From the NCBI GenBank assembly GCA_000438195.1, contig FR903052.1, positions 1 to 35,131 on the forward strand: DNA of 35,131 nucleotides, given 5' to 3'. The notes below the pieces were generated by a model, which was not told the DNA's origin, searched no databases, and worked only from the letters and a program-made list of their open reading frames with translations. Source of the stretch: Mycoplasma sp. CAG:776. Lineage in GTDB: Bacteria; Bacillota_I; Bacilli_A; RF39; UBA660. Below, in pieces: positions 23,871 to 32,721 of this stretch; the stretch's first letter is position 1, and the number at the start of each line of letters is the position of its first letter. The position numbers and the translations under genes were made by a program.

Positions 23871-24611
23871 TTATATTTTATCTTTTTCATAAAAATTGTT
23901 AATTGAATTTAATATATGTTTGATATTTTCTTCAGTAAATGGTTTATTTAGTATATCTAATATTTGATAACTAAATGCTTTTTTTATTGTTTCTTTAGTA
24001 TCATCACCAGTTATAACAACAATAGGAATTTTGTTTATTAAATTGTGCTCTTTTAAAAATTCTAAGACATCAAAACCGTTTAAATCGGGCATATTTAAAT
24101 CAAGTAAAATAGCATATAGATTGTTATTTTTGATAGCCTCAATTGCATCATTTCCATTTTTGGCTTTTATAATATTATAATTATTTAGATTTTCTTCTAA
24201 AAAGTTTAAAATAATATTAGAATCATCGGCAATTAATATTATTTTTTTAGAACTATTTTCAAAATATTTGTTTAATATTTCAATAATTTTCTTTGTAACT
24301 TGTTTTAGATTATCAAAATTTGTTTCAATAAAATTGATATCATTTTCTTTACCTTTTAGTTCATGAGATAAGAAAATTTCAGCTTCATTTTTAAAACCTA
24401 AATATTTTGCTTCACTTTTCATACTGTGAGCTATAATTGCATAGTTTGCACAATCTTTTGAATTTTTATAATATTCTAAGCTGTTAATTTTTTCTTCTAA
24501 AGAGTTTTTGAATTCTAATAGGTTTTCGTTATAAGAATCCATATCTCCCCAAAATTCTAGACTTCCTTTTACATCTACATTGTTATTAACTAATAATTCT
24601 ACTTTTTCCAT
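23871..24611 (-). CDS. Hpt-receiver (phosphorelay) protein without output domain
   Basis: The 246 residues have an N-terminal Hpt-like helical domain with the phosphorylatable His62 in AHSMKSEAKYLG, then a receiver domain (about 123-240): Asp129/Asp130 in IADDSN, phospho-acceptor Asp171 in LLDLNMPD, Thr201 in VVITGDD and Lys223 in NKPF. No DNA-binding, GGDEF or other output domain is present. It follows the hybrid kinase gene by three bases on the same strand. It probably takes phosphate from the kinase's receiver via its Hpt domain, and the receiver ends the relay or buffers it. The final target is not encoded here. Confidence 0.85.
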   Translation of the reverse strand: MEKVELLVNNNVDVKGSLEFWGDMDSYNENLLEFKNSLEEKINSLEYYKNSKDCANYAIIAHSMKSEAKYLGFKNEAEIFLSHELKGKENDINFIETNFDNLKQVTKKIIEILNKYFENSSKKIILIADDSNIILNFLEENLNNYNIIKAKNGNDAIEAIKNNNLYAILLDLNMPDLNGFDVLEFLKEHNLINKIPIVVITGDDTKETIKKAFSYQILDILNKPFTEENIKHILNSINNFYEKDKI

Positions 24612-24614
24612 ACA

Positions 24615-26459
24615 CTACTTCCTTCCCAAATACTTATTAATAACCTTATTTAATAGTTTTCTATCAATTGGTTTTGATAAATAACTGTTAAATCCAATAT
24701 TTAAATATTTTTCATCTGTGCCTTCAATAGCATCTGCTGTTAAAGCGATTACGGGTGTTATAAAATCTTCATTTTCTTTTAATTTATATAGAGTTTCAAC
24801 ACCATTCATTTTGGGCATCATAATATCCATAAATATTAAATCATATTGTTTGTTATTAGCTTTTTCAAGCGCTTCTTCACCACTTATAGCGGTGTCGATT
24901 TCGAAGTTGTATGGTTTCATTAAGGTTTGAGCAACTTTAAGATTAATTTTTGAATCATCTACAATTAATATTTTTTTGTCATTATATTGTTGATAAATCA
25001 TTTCTTCATCTAATTCTTCTGTTTTAGGAACTTCCATGTTGATAATTTCTTGTTCTAGATATATTCTAAATGTTGAACCTTCACCATATTTTGAGAATAC
25101 TGTAATGCGACCACCCATTAAGTCAACTAAACTTTTTGTAATCGCAAGTCCAAGTCCTGTTCCTTCTGTTGTGGTATTTTTATCTTCATCAATTCGTTCA
25201 AATTTCCCAAAAATAGTTTCTAATTTATCTTTTTTTATCCCTCTTCCGGTATCTTTAACTGATATGTACATTAAACATGTCTTTTTGTCTAAGCGATTAA
25301 TACAGTTGACATTGAAAATAATTTCACCTTTATCAGTGTATTTGGCTGCATTAGTTAAGACATTTAAGATTACTTGTTTTATTTTTGAAACATCTCCGCG
25401 TAAGGTGCCTGGAAGATCTGGAGAAAAACTCATCTTGAATTCAATTGGTTTTTCTTTTATGCGTGGTAAGACAAGTTTTCTTAGTCCATCAAACACTTCT
25501 CGTGGATTATAATTTTTAGGGATGATTTCTACTTTGTTTGCTTCTATTTTCGAGATATCTAAAATACCATTTACTGTTTCTAGCAATTGTTTTGAGGCTT
25601 CCACAATATCTTCAGCATATTCTTTAGTTTCTTTTAAATCGCTTGAATCAAGCATACATTCACTAAATCCTACAATAGCATTTAATGGTGTTCTTATTTC
25701 ATGGGACATATTTGATAAAAAGTCTGTTTTAGCACGATTGGCTTTTTCAGCTTGTTCTTTGGCTATGTTTAATTCTTTAATCATTTTAACATCGGGATTT
25801 TCTATGGTAAAAAACATTAATAATACAATAAATGAGTGACCTGTTGTAGCAATTAAAATCGATCTATCATAAGATTGAACTAGTAAAACGATACCTAAAA
25901 CAAGTACGCATGCTACTATTGGAATATATTTTTTTTGTTTAATTTTTTTAAAGTTTTTGATACATAGGATGATCCATGTAAAAACTATTATAAATAGTAG
26001 TATTAATAATAATGTCGTTATTGGACCATATGTATAGCATAGATTTCCATCATTATATATTTTGATTGGTAAAAACATGAGAATAATACTAATGAATATA
26101 GATAAGATAATTGTAATGTTTTTTAAAAAATTAAACTTTTTAATATTTTCTTTATCTTTTTCATTGTAATTTTTTGCTACCATCCATACATAAACATTAA
26201 AAATCATAGACCATATAAATATATATACAACATATAATTTTAATATTGTTATGGCAATTAAGTAAAGAACATTTACTTCAGCCATATCTACTGCGAAATA
26301 GCATAAGATTTCTAAAACTAATCCTATTAGATTCATTATAATTAGCCATTTATAAATGCTTATTTCCATTGATTTAATTTTTGGCTTCAAAAAGTATGCT
26401 ATTGTTAAAAGGCTAATAAAAATTAAACTACAGATTGGAAAAGCCATAAATGCTTTCAT
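24615..26459 (-). CDS. Hybrid histidine kinase with seven-TM sensor and receiver domain
   Basis: The 614 residues begin with about seven TM helices (residues 5-220), with no obvious soluble extracellular sensor domain. HisKA follows with FLSNMSHEIRTPLNAI (His253), then HATPase_c: N box VLTNAAKYTDKG, G1 KDTGRGI, G2 TEGTGLGLAITKSL. A C-terminal receiver (about 496-614) has ILIVDDS, phospho-acceptor Asp in FMDIMMP, ALTADA and SKPID. It is an autophosphorylating, membrane-bound sensor for a ligand in or near the membrane. It is 24 bases downstream of the acyl-AMP ligase gene. Multi-TM hybrid kinases with this outline include RpfC and CqsS, which sense small lipophilic signals; that comparison is by architecture only. 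Confidence 0.9.
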   Translation of the reverse strand: MKAFMAFPICSLIFISLLTIAYFLKPKIKSMEISIYKWLIIMNLIGLVLEILCYFAVDMAEVNVLYLIAITILKLYVVYIFIWSMIFNVYVWMVAKNYNEKDKENIKKFNFLKNITIILSIFISIILMFLPIKIYNDGNLCYTYGPITTLLLILLFIIVFTWIILCIKNFKKIKQKKYIPIVACVLVLGIVLLVQSYDRSILIATTGHSFIVLLMFFTIENPDVKMIKELNIAKEQAEKANRAKTDFLSNMSHEIRTPLNAIVGFSECMLDSSDLKETKEYAEDIVEASKQLLETVNGILDISKIEANKVEIIPKNYNPREVFDGLRKLVLPRIKEKPIEFKMSFSPDLPGTLRGDVSKIKQVILNVLTNAAKYTDKGEIIFNVNCINRLDKKTCLMYISVKDTGRGIKKDKLETIFGKFERIDEDKNTTTEGTGLGLAITKSLVDLMGGRITVFSKYGEGSTFRIYLEQEIINMEVPKTEELDEEMIYQQYNDKKILIVDDSKINLKVAQTLMKPYNFEIDTAISGEEALEKANNKQYDLIFMDIMMPKMNGVETLYKLKENEDFITPVIALTADAIEGTDEKYLNIGFNSYLSKPIDRKLLNKVINKYLGRK

Positions 26460-26483
26460 TAGATCAACTCCTTATTGTATTCT

Positions 26484-28301
26484 TTATTTTCTTTCTCTTA
26501 TTAAAATATTATTTTCACGTATTATTATTTCACTATCAGTGATTGGATAGCGGTTTATTCTGCCAAAGTTATCAATATCTGTTTGTAGAACTAAAGGCGA
26601 TTTGTTATCTAGAATGTAATAGCCATCCTTAAATTCTGGTAATGATAAGTAGTCTCTTTTGGCAGTTACTTCGTTTGTATTAAAATGCGTAATAAATCTT
26701 GTTCCAATTAGTAAATCTATTCCAGGAGTTTTTAAATTGCTAATGTATGATAAAATTTCTTTTAGTTTGTCTTTCCATTCTTGTTTTACTACTACTACTA
26801 TAGCTGGATACTCTTCATTATTGATAGAAAATTTAATTACTTCTGCTTCAGATATTCCAGGATGTTTTAAAATTTCTTCTTCAATATCAAACATAGCATA
26901 ATGGTTATTTTGATTTGTAAAATAATCAGAATTTCTGCCAAATACGCGATATTTTCCGTTACTGTATCTAATAGCAACATCGCCTGTGTTAATCCAATGA
27001 TCACTTGTAAATAGTTGTTTATTTAAAGCTTCATCAGTATAACCGGCTGTTTCACATGGGGAATATTTTTCAAGAATTCCTCTTTGATTATCTGATAATT
27101 CTTCTCTTGTTGTTGGATCTACTATGCGATATTTTACTCCTGGCACTGGAGATATTGTAACGTCATCAATTGATCCTTCTTTATCGGATACCCCTGTCAT
27201 ACTTGATGTTTCGGTCATTCCATATCCATTTAAAATGTATTTAATTCCTAATCTTTTTGCATTTTCACGATATTTTTTCATTTGAGCAGGTGTGACAGCT
27301 TCTCCTCCAATAAATACATACTTTACATGTTCTAAGGAATTATCAGCTAAACCACTTTCTTCTAATGTGGCTATATGACTTGGAGCTACTAAAGCAATAT
27401 TTGCTTTGGTTTCAGCTAGATCTTTTCCAAATGCAAAGCGGTCATATTTGGGTTGATAGATATTTGTAAAACCACTAAATAATCCAGCGTGAATTCCGTG
27501 AATTGCACCTGTAGCATAAAAAATAGGAATAAAAACGGTATTTCTATCTCCAGGCTTAAAGTCAAACCAAGCTTGATCGTAAATTTGAGCCATTTTAGTT
27601 AAACTGTCAGCATAAACTTTGACGCCTTTAGGAATTTTACTTGTTGTTGCCCCTGTTAAAAAATGGGCAGCTATTTTGTTTTCTTGATATGGGAATTCTG
27701 TTTCATTTGTTATATTTTTACCTATTTCTGCAAATTCTTCTAATCTTATGAAATTTATATTGCTTGGTAATTTTTTACCACTTTTTATGTATTCATCAAG
27801 AAAATCTTTGGCATTTATTAATCCTTTTTTAGCCCCAATTTCTTTAACATATGGGTGCATGTAATCTGTAATACTAGTTATGATAACATTTTTTACTCCC
27901 GCTTTTTTAAGTTTTTCTATTAATTCTTCATTGATAAACCCATCAAAAATAATTGCAGTTTCGGCTCCTATTTCTTTTGTAAATCTATTTGTAAATGCGT
28001 GTAGAAATCCTGGTCCAACAGGCACAGCAATTTTGTCTGCATCAATAGCACCATAAAAAGTATTGACAGTTGCAATTGTTGATGGTGCAGATATAATAAT
28101 TGGCTTTTCTTTTACTCCATCTAAATTTAGAAATGCTTTTTTGTAGTCATTAAACATTTTAAATGTTTCTTCATAAGTAAATTTACTTCCAAAATATTCT
28201 CCGGCAACTGTTTTTTCGTTGCCTTTATTTCTTATTTTTAAATCTTTAACCACTCTTCTATGAGGATTTTTAATTTCTTTTACATTTTCAACTTCAACCA
28301 T
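26484..28301 (-). CDS. AMP-forming acyl/aryl acid ligase (ANL superfamily)
   Basis: The 605 residues contain the ANL motifs: the adenylate loop as LTGATTSKIPKGVKV (a deviant form of the usual TSGTTGxPKG), YILNGYGMTETSS, and INTGDVAIRYSNGKYRVFGRNSDYF for the hinge and substrate region. AMP-binding enzymes activate carboxylic acids with ATP to acyl-adenylates and usually make acyl-CoA or acyl-ACP. The catalytic Lys of the C-terminal domain is not obvious to me; the GRINRYPITDSE segment near the end lies in the right place. The substrate is unknown. It is first in an operon with a hybrid kinase and an Hpt-receiver, which is an unusual partnership. The promoter is overlapped by an inverted repeat. 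Confidence 0.85.
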   Translation of the reverse strand: MVEVENVKEIKNPHRRVVKDLKIRNKGNEKTVAGEYFGSKFTYEETFKMFNDYKKAFLNLDGVKEKPIIISAPSTIATVNTFYGAIDADKIAVPVGPGFLHAFTNRFTKEIGAETAIIFDGFINEELIEKLKKAGVKNVIITSITDYMHPYVKEIGAKKGLINAKDFLDEYIKSGKKLPSNINFIRLEEFAEIGKNITNETEFPYQENKIAAHFLTGATTSKIPKGVKVYADSLTKMAQIYDQAWFDFKPGDRNTVFIPIFYATGAIHGIHAGLFSGFTNIYQPKYDRFAFGKDLAETKANIALVAPSHIATLEESGLADNSLEHVKYVFIGGEAVTPAQMKKYRENAKRLGIKYILNGYGMTETSSMTGVSDKEGSIDDVTISPVPGVKYRIVDPTTREELSDNQRGILEKYSPCETAGYTDEALNKQLFTSDHWINTGDVAIRYSNGKYRVFGRNSDYFTNQNNHYAMFDIEEEILKHPGISEAEVIKFSINNEEYPAIVVVVKQEWKDKLKEILSYISNLKTPGIDLLIGTRFITHFNTNEVTAKRDYLSLPEFKDGYYILDNKSPLVLQTDIDNFGRINRYPITDSEIIIRENNILIRERK

Positions 28302-28316
28302 AATATTTCTCCCTAT

Positions 28317-28341
28317 CTATAATTATCTAAGGTAATTATAG
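28317..28341. promoter_or_regulatory. Candidate operator: inverted repeat over the -10 box
   Basis: CTATAATTA (28317-28325) and TAATTATAG (28333-28341) are perfect 9-bp arms with a 7-base centre (TCTAAGG). One arm coincides with the -10 box of the minus-strand promoter and the other with its start region, as expected for a repressor site. It also lies about 75 bases upstream of the ucpA -10 box. Confidence 0.5.
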
Positions 28342-28363
28342 TATATATCTTTACTTTTTTCAA
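28335..28363 (-). promoter_or_regulatory. Promoter of the ligase-kinase-Hpt operon
   Basis: On the minus strand TTGAAA (28358-28363), 17 bases, TATAAT (28335-28340). A GGGAG-type ribosome site precedes the ATG at 28301. Confidence 0.8.
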
Positions 28364-28412
28364 TATTATTCCTTTTTTAAATTAAAGTTTTTAGTTTTTC
28401 AAGAGTTTTTTA

Positions 28413-28421
28413 TGTTATACT
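28413..28421 (+). promoter_or_regulatory. Extended -10 promoter of the ucpA operon
   Basis: TGTTATACT (28413-28421) is an extended -10. The -35 region is weak. AGGAGG follows at about 28429. Confidence 0.5.
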
Positions 28422-28443
28422 AATAATAGGAGGATAAAATAAA

Positions 28444-29232
28444 ATGAAATTAGATGGAAAAGTAGCAATTGTTACTGGTGGGGCAATGGGTATTGGCCGA
28501 GGTATTGTGAATGTGTTTCTAAAATATGGTGCAAAAGTTATTATTTTGGATAACTCTGATAGGCTTCGTGATACGATTATGGAATTTAATCAAAAATATC
28601 CGGGTTATATTAATGGATATGTTGTGGATATTAGAAAACAATCAGTATTGGATGCTTGTTTTAATGAGATTAAAAATAGTTATGGTAGGGTAGATGTTTT
28701 AGTAAATAATGCGGGTGTATGTAAGCTTGCTAGTTTTGATAGTATGAGCGAAGACTTAAGAGATTTTCATTTTGATATTAATATTGTTGGTACATGGATG
28801 GTTACTCACACTTTTTTACCACTTTTAAAAATAAATGGTGGTGCAATAATTAATTTATCTAGTGTTACAGGACCTATAGTGGCTGATCCGGGGGAAGTTG
28901 CTTATGCTACAAGTAAAGCTGCAGTTCTTGGTTTTACTAAAAGTTTGGCGGCAGAACTTGTGTCAGATCGTATTCGAGTAAATGCTATTATGCCTGGATA
29001 TGTTAAAACGCCGATGGTTGAGGGAATGGCTAAGGAATCAAATGGGGATAATCCTACATCGGTTGTAGATGGTATTGCTAAGGCTATTCCTATGAGGCGT
29101 CTTGCAGAGCCAGAAGAAATAGGAGAGTTAGCCGCTTTCTTGGCTAGTCAAGAATCCAGTTATATTACAGGTCAGGGTATTGTTATTGATGGTGGATCTA
29201 CTTTGCCTGAGACTTCGACTATGGGAGTGTAA
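28444..29232 (+). CDS. ucpA: UcpA-type short-chain dehydrogenase/reductase
   Basis: The 262 residues form a Rossmann SDR: cofactor loop TGGAMGIG, NNAGV, catalytic Ser in INLSSVTG, and YATSK (Tyr and Lys of the active site). Both the middle (CKLASFDSMSEDLRDFHFDI) and the ending (IDGGSTLPETSTMGV) match the UcpA oxidoreductases as I remember them, more closely than generic SDRs. The natural substrate of UcpA is uncertain; furfural tolerance is reported in E. coli. The Asp in IILDNSD after beta-2 favours NAD(H). AGGAGG precedes the ATG. The gene opens a five-gene run with overlapping starts and stops. Confidence 0.92.
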   Translation: MKLDGKVAIVTGGAMGIGRGIVNVFLKYGAKVIILDNSDRLRDTIMEFNQKYPGYINGYVVDIRKQSVLDACFNEIKNSYGRVDVLVNNAGVCKLASFDSMSEDLRDFHFDINIVGTWMVTHTFLPLLKINGGAIINLSSVTGPIVADPGEVAYATSKAAVLGFTKSLAAELVSDRIRVNAIMPGYVKTPMVEGMAKESNGDNPTSVVDGIAKAIPMRRLAEPEEIGELAAFLASQESSYITGQGIVIDGGSTLPETSTMGV

Positions 29233-29663
29233 TGATGAAATTTGAATTTAAAAATGTAGTTATATTTGTTTGTGCGGCTTTACTTATTATGGTTGCTCTT
29301 TATAAAATATTTGATGATCAAGAAAGAGCTTTATTTAAGATAAAAGAGAGTGATACATTAGAAACTACGTTATATTATCAGGATCAGACTAATTATTATT
29401 TATATGGTTTAGATGAAGTAGAAGTTACTTATCAAAACGAAAAGAAAAGTTTGAAAGAATTTTTAGAAGATGGTACTACTATTGATACTCTTGTTCAAGA
29501 CGGAAAAAATGAGGAATTAAGTGATAGTATAGGGACACTTTATTATGTTGGTGAGGCAAATATTTTAGTTTGTCATAAGAATAACGAAAATTCTATTAAT
29601 AACAATGTTTATATTGGAAATAAAGATATGAAATATGAAGAAGAATTTTGTAGAGGTGAGTGA
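29232..29663 (+). CDS. Membrane-anchored extracytoplasmic protein, hypothetical
   Basis: The first ATG overlaps the ucpA TAA, and a second ATG follows at once at 29235; either may be used. The 143 residues have one TM signal anchor (VVIFVCAALLIMVALYKIF) and an outside part of about 115 residues rich in Tyr, Asp and Glu, with two Cys (ILVCHK and EEFCRGE near the C terminus). I do not recognise it. It is translationally coupled on both sides, to ucpA and to the nitroreductase. Confidence 0.75.
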   Translation: MMKFEFKNVVIFVCAALLIMVALYKIFDDQERALFKIKESDTLETTLYYQDQTNYYLYGLDEVEVTYQNEKKSLKEFLEDGTTIDTLVQDGKNEELSDSIGTLYYVGEANILVCHKNNENSINNNVYIGNKDMKYEEEFCRGE

Positions 29664-29665
29664 TT

Positions 29666-30178
29666 ATGGAACTAAGTAAAGTTTTAGAAGAAAGAAGAAG
29701 TGTTAGGCATTATAATTCGTTAGAATTAAGTAAAGAAACAATTGAAGATATTTTAAATTATGCAATATTATCACCTTCTGCTCATAATAGGCAGCCATGG
29801 CATTTTATTGTAATTGAAAATCAAGTTTTAAAGAAAGAAATTGGAGATTTGCTTCAAGATAAAATGGGAGAAGTTGCTCAAGTAACAAGTAATGTTATTC
29901 GGAAGTCTCAAGCATTAATACTCGTTTTTGCAGATATTACGGAAGAGATTATGGATATTGTATCGGTTGGGGCTTGTATTGAAAATATGATACTTAGGGC
30001 TAGAGATTTAAATGTTGCTTCTCTATGGATTGGCTATATACTAAATATTGAAGAAGAATTAAAAAATAAATTTGCTTTAAATAAAAGGTTAATATCAGCG
30101 GTAGCACTAGGATATACCGATCATTTCCCAAGTAAAAGACCTAGAAAGGAATTAAACGAAGTAAGTGAGTGGTACTAA
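29666..30178 (+). CDS. Nitroreductase-family FMN oxidoreductase
   Basis: The start is the ATG at 29666 (MELSKVLEERRSVRHYNSLEL), after AGAGGTGA; a GTG six bases upstream overlaps the previous gene. The 170 residues have ERRSVRHY, ILSPSAHNRQPWHFIVI, and SVGACIENMILRARDLNVASLWIGY, all typical of small nitroreductases that bind FMN and reduce with NAD(P)H. The C terminus PRKELNEVSEWY is usual too. Such enzymes act on quinones, nitroaromatics or flavins, and the natural substrate cannot be told. The ATG of the next gene overlaps its TAA. Confidence 0.9.
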   Translation: MELSKVLEERRSVRHYNSLELSKETIEDILNYAILSPSAHNRQPWHFIVIENQVLKKEIGDLLQDKMGEVAQVTSNVIRKSQALILVFADITEEIMDIVSVGACIENMILRARDLNVASLWIGYILNIEEELKNKFALNKRLISAVALGYTDHFPSKRPRKELNEVSEWY

Positions 30179-31116
30179 TGAAAAAGAGAATTGTTATTTT
30201 TCTTGTGGTTTTGGTTGTTACAATTGGTGGATGTATAGGAGCTTATTTTTTCTTTACAAAAGATAGTGAAGAACTCCCACAATTACCTGATGAAAAGGAA
30301 GAGAAACCAACAAATGAATTAGAGGGGACTTTTTCTTCTTCTGACATTATATTAGATGGTTCAACAGCAACTCAGCCTTTAATTAAGGCGTTTGGGTCAT
30401 ATTTTATGAATGATGATTATGTAGAAAAAATAGAGCAAGATTTTACGAACACGCATAATAGTTATGTTAAACTAATTAATGGTGAAGTGGATTTAATCAT
30501 TGTAACGGAGCCAAGTGAAGATGAACTTAATCTTGCTAAAGAAAAGGGTGTCGAACTAGAAGTTACAAAAGTTGTGAATGAGGGATTTGTCTTTTTTGTT
30601 AATGAAGAAAATCCAGTTGATGACTTGAAATTAGAACAAGTTGTGGATATTTATGCAGGAAAAATTAATTATTGGAATCAAGTGGGAGGGACAAATCATA
30701 AAATTATTCCTTATCAACGACCAGTAAATTCAGGAAGTCAAACCGGCATGCTTTCTTTAGTAATGAAAGACACTCCTATGAGAGAAGCTACAAAAGAAGA
30801 AGTGATTGAAAGTATGGGAGGTATTATCGATATTGTTGCTGATTATGACAATAATATTGATGGTATTGGTTATTCTTATTATTATTATGCTAATATTATG
30901 TATTATACTCCGGATATTAAATTTTTAGCTATTAATGGAGTTAAACCAACTTTTGAGGCCATTCAAAATGAAAGCTATCCCCTTATGACAGCTTATTACA
31001 TTGTTACTCGTAGCAATGCTTCTAAGGAAACTCAAGATTTCAAGGAAGCTTTACTATCACAAGAAGGTAGAGTGGTAGCAAAGGAGGCAGGTTATGTCCC
31101 AACAAAAGAAAATTAA
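30178..31116 (+). CDS. PstS-like phosphate-binding protein, membrane-anchored
   Basis: The start is the ATG overlapping the upstream TAA (TAATG). The 312 residues begin with a hydrophobic segment (IVIFLVVLVVTIGGCIGAYFFF), which is either a TM anchor or a lipoprotein signal with Cys in IGGC. The rest is a periplasmic-binding-protein fold as in PstS: ILDGSTATQPL (the phosphate loop), VDLIIVTEPSEDEL, INYWNQVGGTNHKIIPYQRPVNSGSQTGM, and ALLSQEGRVVAKEAGYVPT. The anion contacts (ST at the start, and SGSQT) are present. No pstCAB transport genes are nearby, so it may be a sensor or a component of a dispersed system. Confidence 0.85.
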   Translation: MKKRIVIFLVVLVVTIGGCIGAYFFFTKDSEELPQLPDEKEEKPTNELEGTFSSSDIILDGSTATQPLIKAFGSYFMNDDYVEKIEQDFTNTHNSYVKLINGEVDLIIVTEPSEDELNLAKEKGVELEVTKVVNEGFVFFVNEENPVDDLKLEQVVDIYAGKINYWNQVGGTNHKIIPYQRPVNSGSQTGMLSLVMKDTPMREATKEEVIESMGGIIDIVADYDNNIDGIGYSYYYYANIMYYTPDIKFLAINGVKPTFEAIQNESYPLMTAYYIVTRSNASKETQDFKEALLSQEGRVVAKEAGYVPTKEN

Positions 31117-32623
31117 TCTTATTTTTGGAATTGTTTTGATTTTAATTGTTGTTTTGGGAGTTAGTCTTACTAGTTATTTTATTATTCGCCATAAAGAAAG
31201 TGTGGATAAAAAGTCAGTTATTCACAAAGAAGAAGAAAAATATGACCCTTTTTTAGAATTTGATGAGGTTACTCATAAAGAAACCGTTGACTTTTATAAG
31301 GAATATCCAGTAAATCCTATTGATATTAATCTTGCTGGTACAGTAAGAATTGATGGCCTTAAAGATCAAACGATTGAAGATAAAGTGAATCAAGTTTTAA
31401 GTGAACTTTCAACAGAATCTGAGGATAATTATGTTTGTTTCGTTAATTTTAATGTTTCTAATGTGTTATCTATTCAGTGCGGAGAGGAGTCTCGTAATGT
31501 TAATTTAGTAACGGGAGAAGAAATTAAGCTAGAAGAACTATTTAATCAAGAGACTGATATGGATTTATTAATACGAAATGAAGCTTATCAATCTGTTTGT
31601 TCTTTTTCGGGATGTTATATTGATGATGAATTAGATATGGAATTTGAAAGTCAAGTAGAAAATAGAATTGTCGATTTTCTTCAAGATTTTAAAAATGATC
31701 GTAGTTTTTTAAGTATTAGTTATACTAATTTTAGTATTCTTCGTGCATCAGATCCTTGGTATTTTTATTCTTCTTATGCTCCTTATATTGATGAACTTAC
31801 GATTTATGATCGCTTTTTAACAGATGATGATATTTATGAGAATGAAATATCTTTAACTTGTATGCCTCAGGATTGTTATAATATTACTCTTGCAAGTGAA
31901 AGTGATGATGCTTATTATTTTAGTGGATTTTTAAATGATACTAATTATCTTGATTTTGAAATTTTTAATAATAGTGATTACAATTCAACTATGCAAAAAT
32001 TTCAAAAATATTCTTTTGATATGGAAGTAATTGGTGAAAAAGTGAAAAAACAAATAATTGAGAAACTTAATTTGGAAGAAATTGATCATTATAAAAATAT
32101 TACTTTGAACATTAATATTTATAATAATGAACTGAATGGTTATCAATTAGATTATAGTTTGGTAGTTCAAACACTAGAAGAAAAAGAATTTTATAAAGCA
32201 ATTTTAGGATATGAATTAGTAGAAGAAATTGATCGTGAAGAAGTTTATAAAAGGGATATTATTATGGATCAAAATGGGAATATTTCTTTCTTAGATAGTG
32301 ATCCTACTATTTTTGAAGGATTTGAAGATAAATTATATTTATATATTATAGATGATTTAGCTAGAGAAAATATTGAGGAAAACTACTATAGTAATTTTAG
32401 TAATTATAATTATGGTAAGTGTGAGCTTTCTTCTGTTAATGCTAATGAATGTTTAGAAAATCGTGATTTTCACGAGTTAATTAGAGAAGCTAATTATGCA
32501 ATTGATCCAGTTAATCAAAGAATTCATATGTATCACTTAATACCAGGAATAGGAATGGCACAGTCTTATGTTAATGTTTATTTACCTTTTTCAATGTTTG
32601 TTGATCCGAGTGAGGAAAATTAA
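31094..32623 (+). CDS. Large surface protein of unknown function (DUF3298/RsiV-like features)
   Basis: The gene starts inside the PstS-like gene (AAGGAGG then ATG at 31094). It encodes 509 residues with an N-terminal TM anchor (LIFGIVLILIVVLGVSLTSYFII) and a long acidic extracellular part. VNLVTGEEIKLEELF is the pattern seen in DUF3298/PdaC/RsiV-type domains. There are several Cys, including VCFVNF, IQCGEE, CSFSGCYID, CMPQDC and CELSSVNANEC, and many Tyr/Asp residues. No enzymatic motif is visible. It is coupled by overlap to the PstS-like protein and may form a pair with it. An intrinsic terminator follows. Confidence 0.75.
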   Translation: MSQQKKINLIFGIVLILIVVLGVSLTSYFIIRHKESVDKKSVIHKEEEKYDPFLEFDEVTHKETVDFYKEYPVNPIDINLAGTVRIDGLKDQTIEDKVNQVLSELSTESEDNYVCFVNFNVSNVLSIQCGEESRNVNLVTGEEIKLEELFNQETDMDLLIRNEAYQSVCSFSGCYIDDELDMEFESQVENRIVDFLQDFKNDRSFLSISYTNFSILRASDPWYFYSSYAPYIDELTIYDRFLTDDDIYENEISLTCMPQDCYNITLASESDDAYYFSGFLNDTNYLDFEIFNNSDYNSTMQKFQKYSFDMEVIGEKVKKQIIEKLNLEEIDHYKNITLNINIYNNELNGYQLDYSLVVQTLEEKEFYKAILGYELVEEIDREEVYKRDIIMDQNGNISFLDSDPTIFEGFEDKLYLYIIDDLARENIEENYYSNFSNYNYGKCELSSVNANECLENRDFHELIREANYAIDPVNQRIHMYHLIPGIGMAQSYVNVYLPFSMFVDPSEEN

Positions 32624-32650
32624 CTGCTATTTTTAGTAGTTTTTTTCTTT
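32622..32650 (+). terminator. Intrinsic terminator of the ucpA operon
   Basis: AACTGCT (32622-32628) pairs with AGTAGTT (32635-32641) through one G-T pair, then a T-rich run. It overlaps the TAA stop. Confidence 0.8.
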
Positions 32651-32687
32651 TTAAAAAAAATATGTGGGTAAAAGTTAAATTTATTGA

Positions 32688-32693
32688 TATAAT
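32688..32693 (+). promoter_or_regulatory. -10 box of the cation efflux gene
   Basis: TATAAT (32688-32693), followed by AAAGGATGGGATAGG and the ATG at 32722. The -35 is weak. Confidence 0.5.
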
Positions 32694-32721
32694 ATAGTAA
32701 CTTAGCAAAGGATGGGATAGG

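Noticed and set aside
24718..26901. Several plus-strand open frames opposite the kinase and ligase genes
   Set aside because: They are antisense shadows of strongly supported genes with no start signals or known motifs.
31094..31116. Frameshift between the PstS-like gene and the surface protein gene
   Set aside because: AAGGAGG precedes the ATG at 31094 and both proteins look complete, so this is an ordinary coding overlap.
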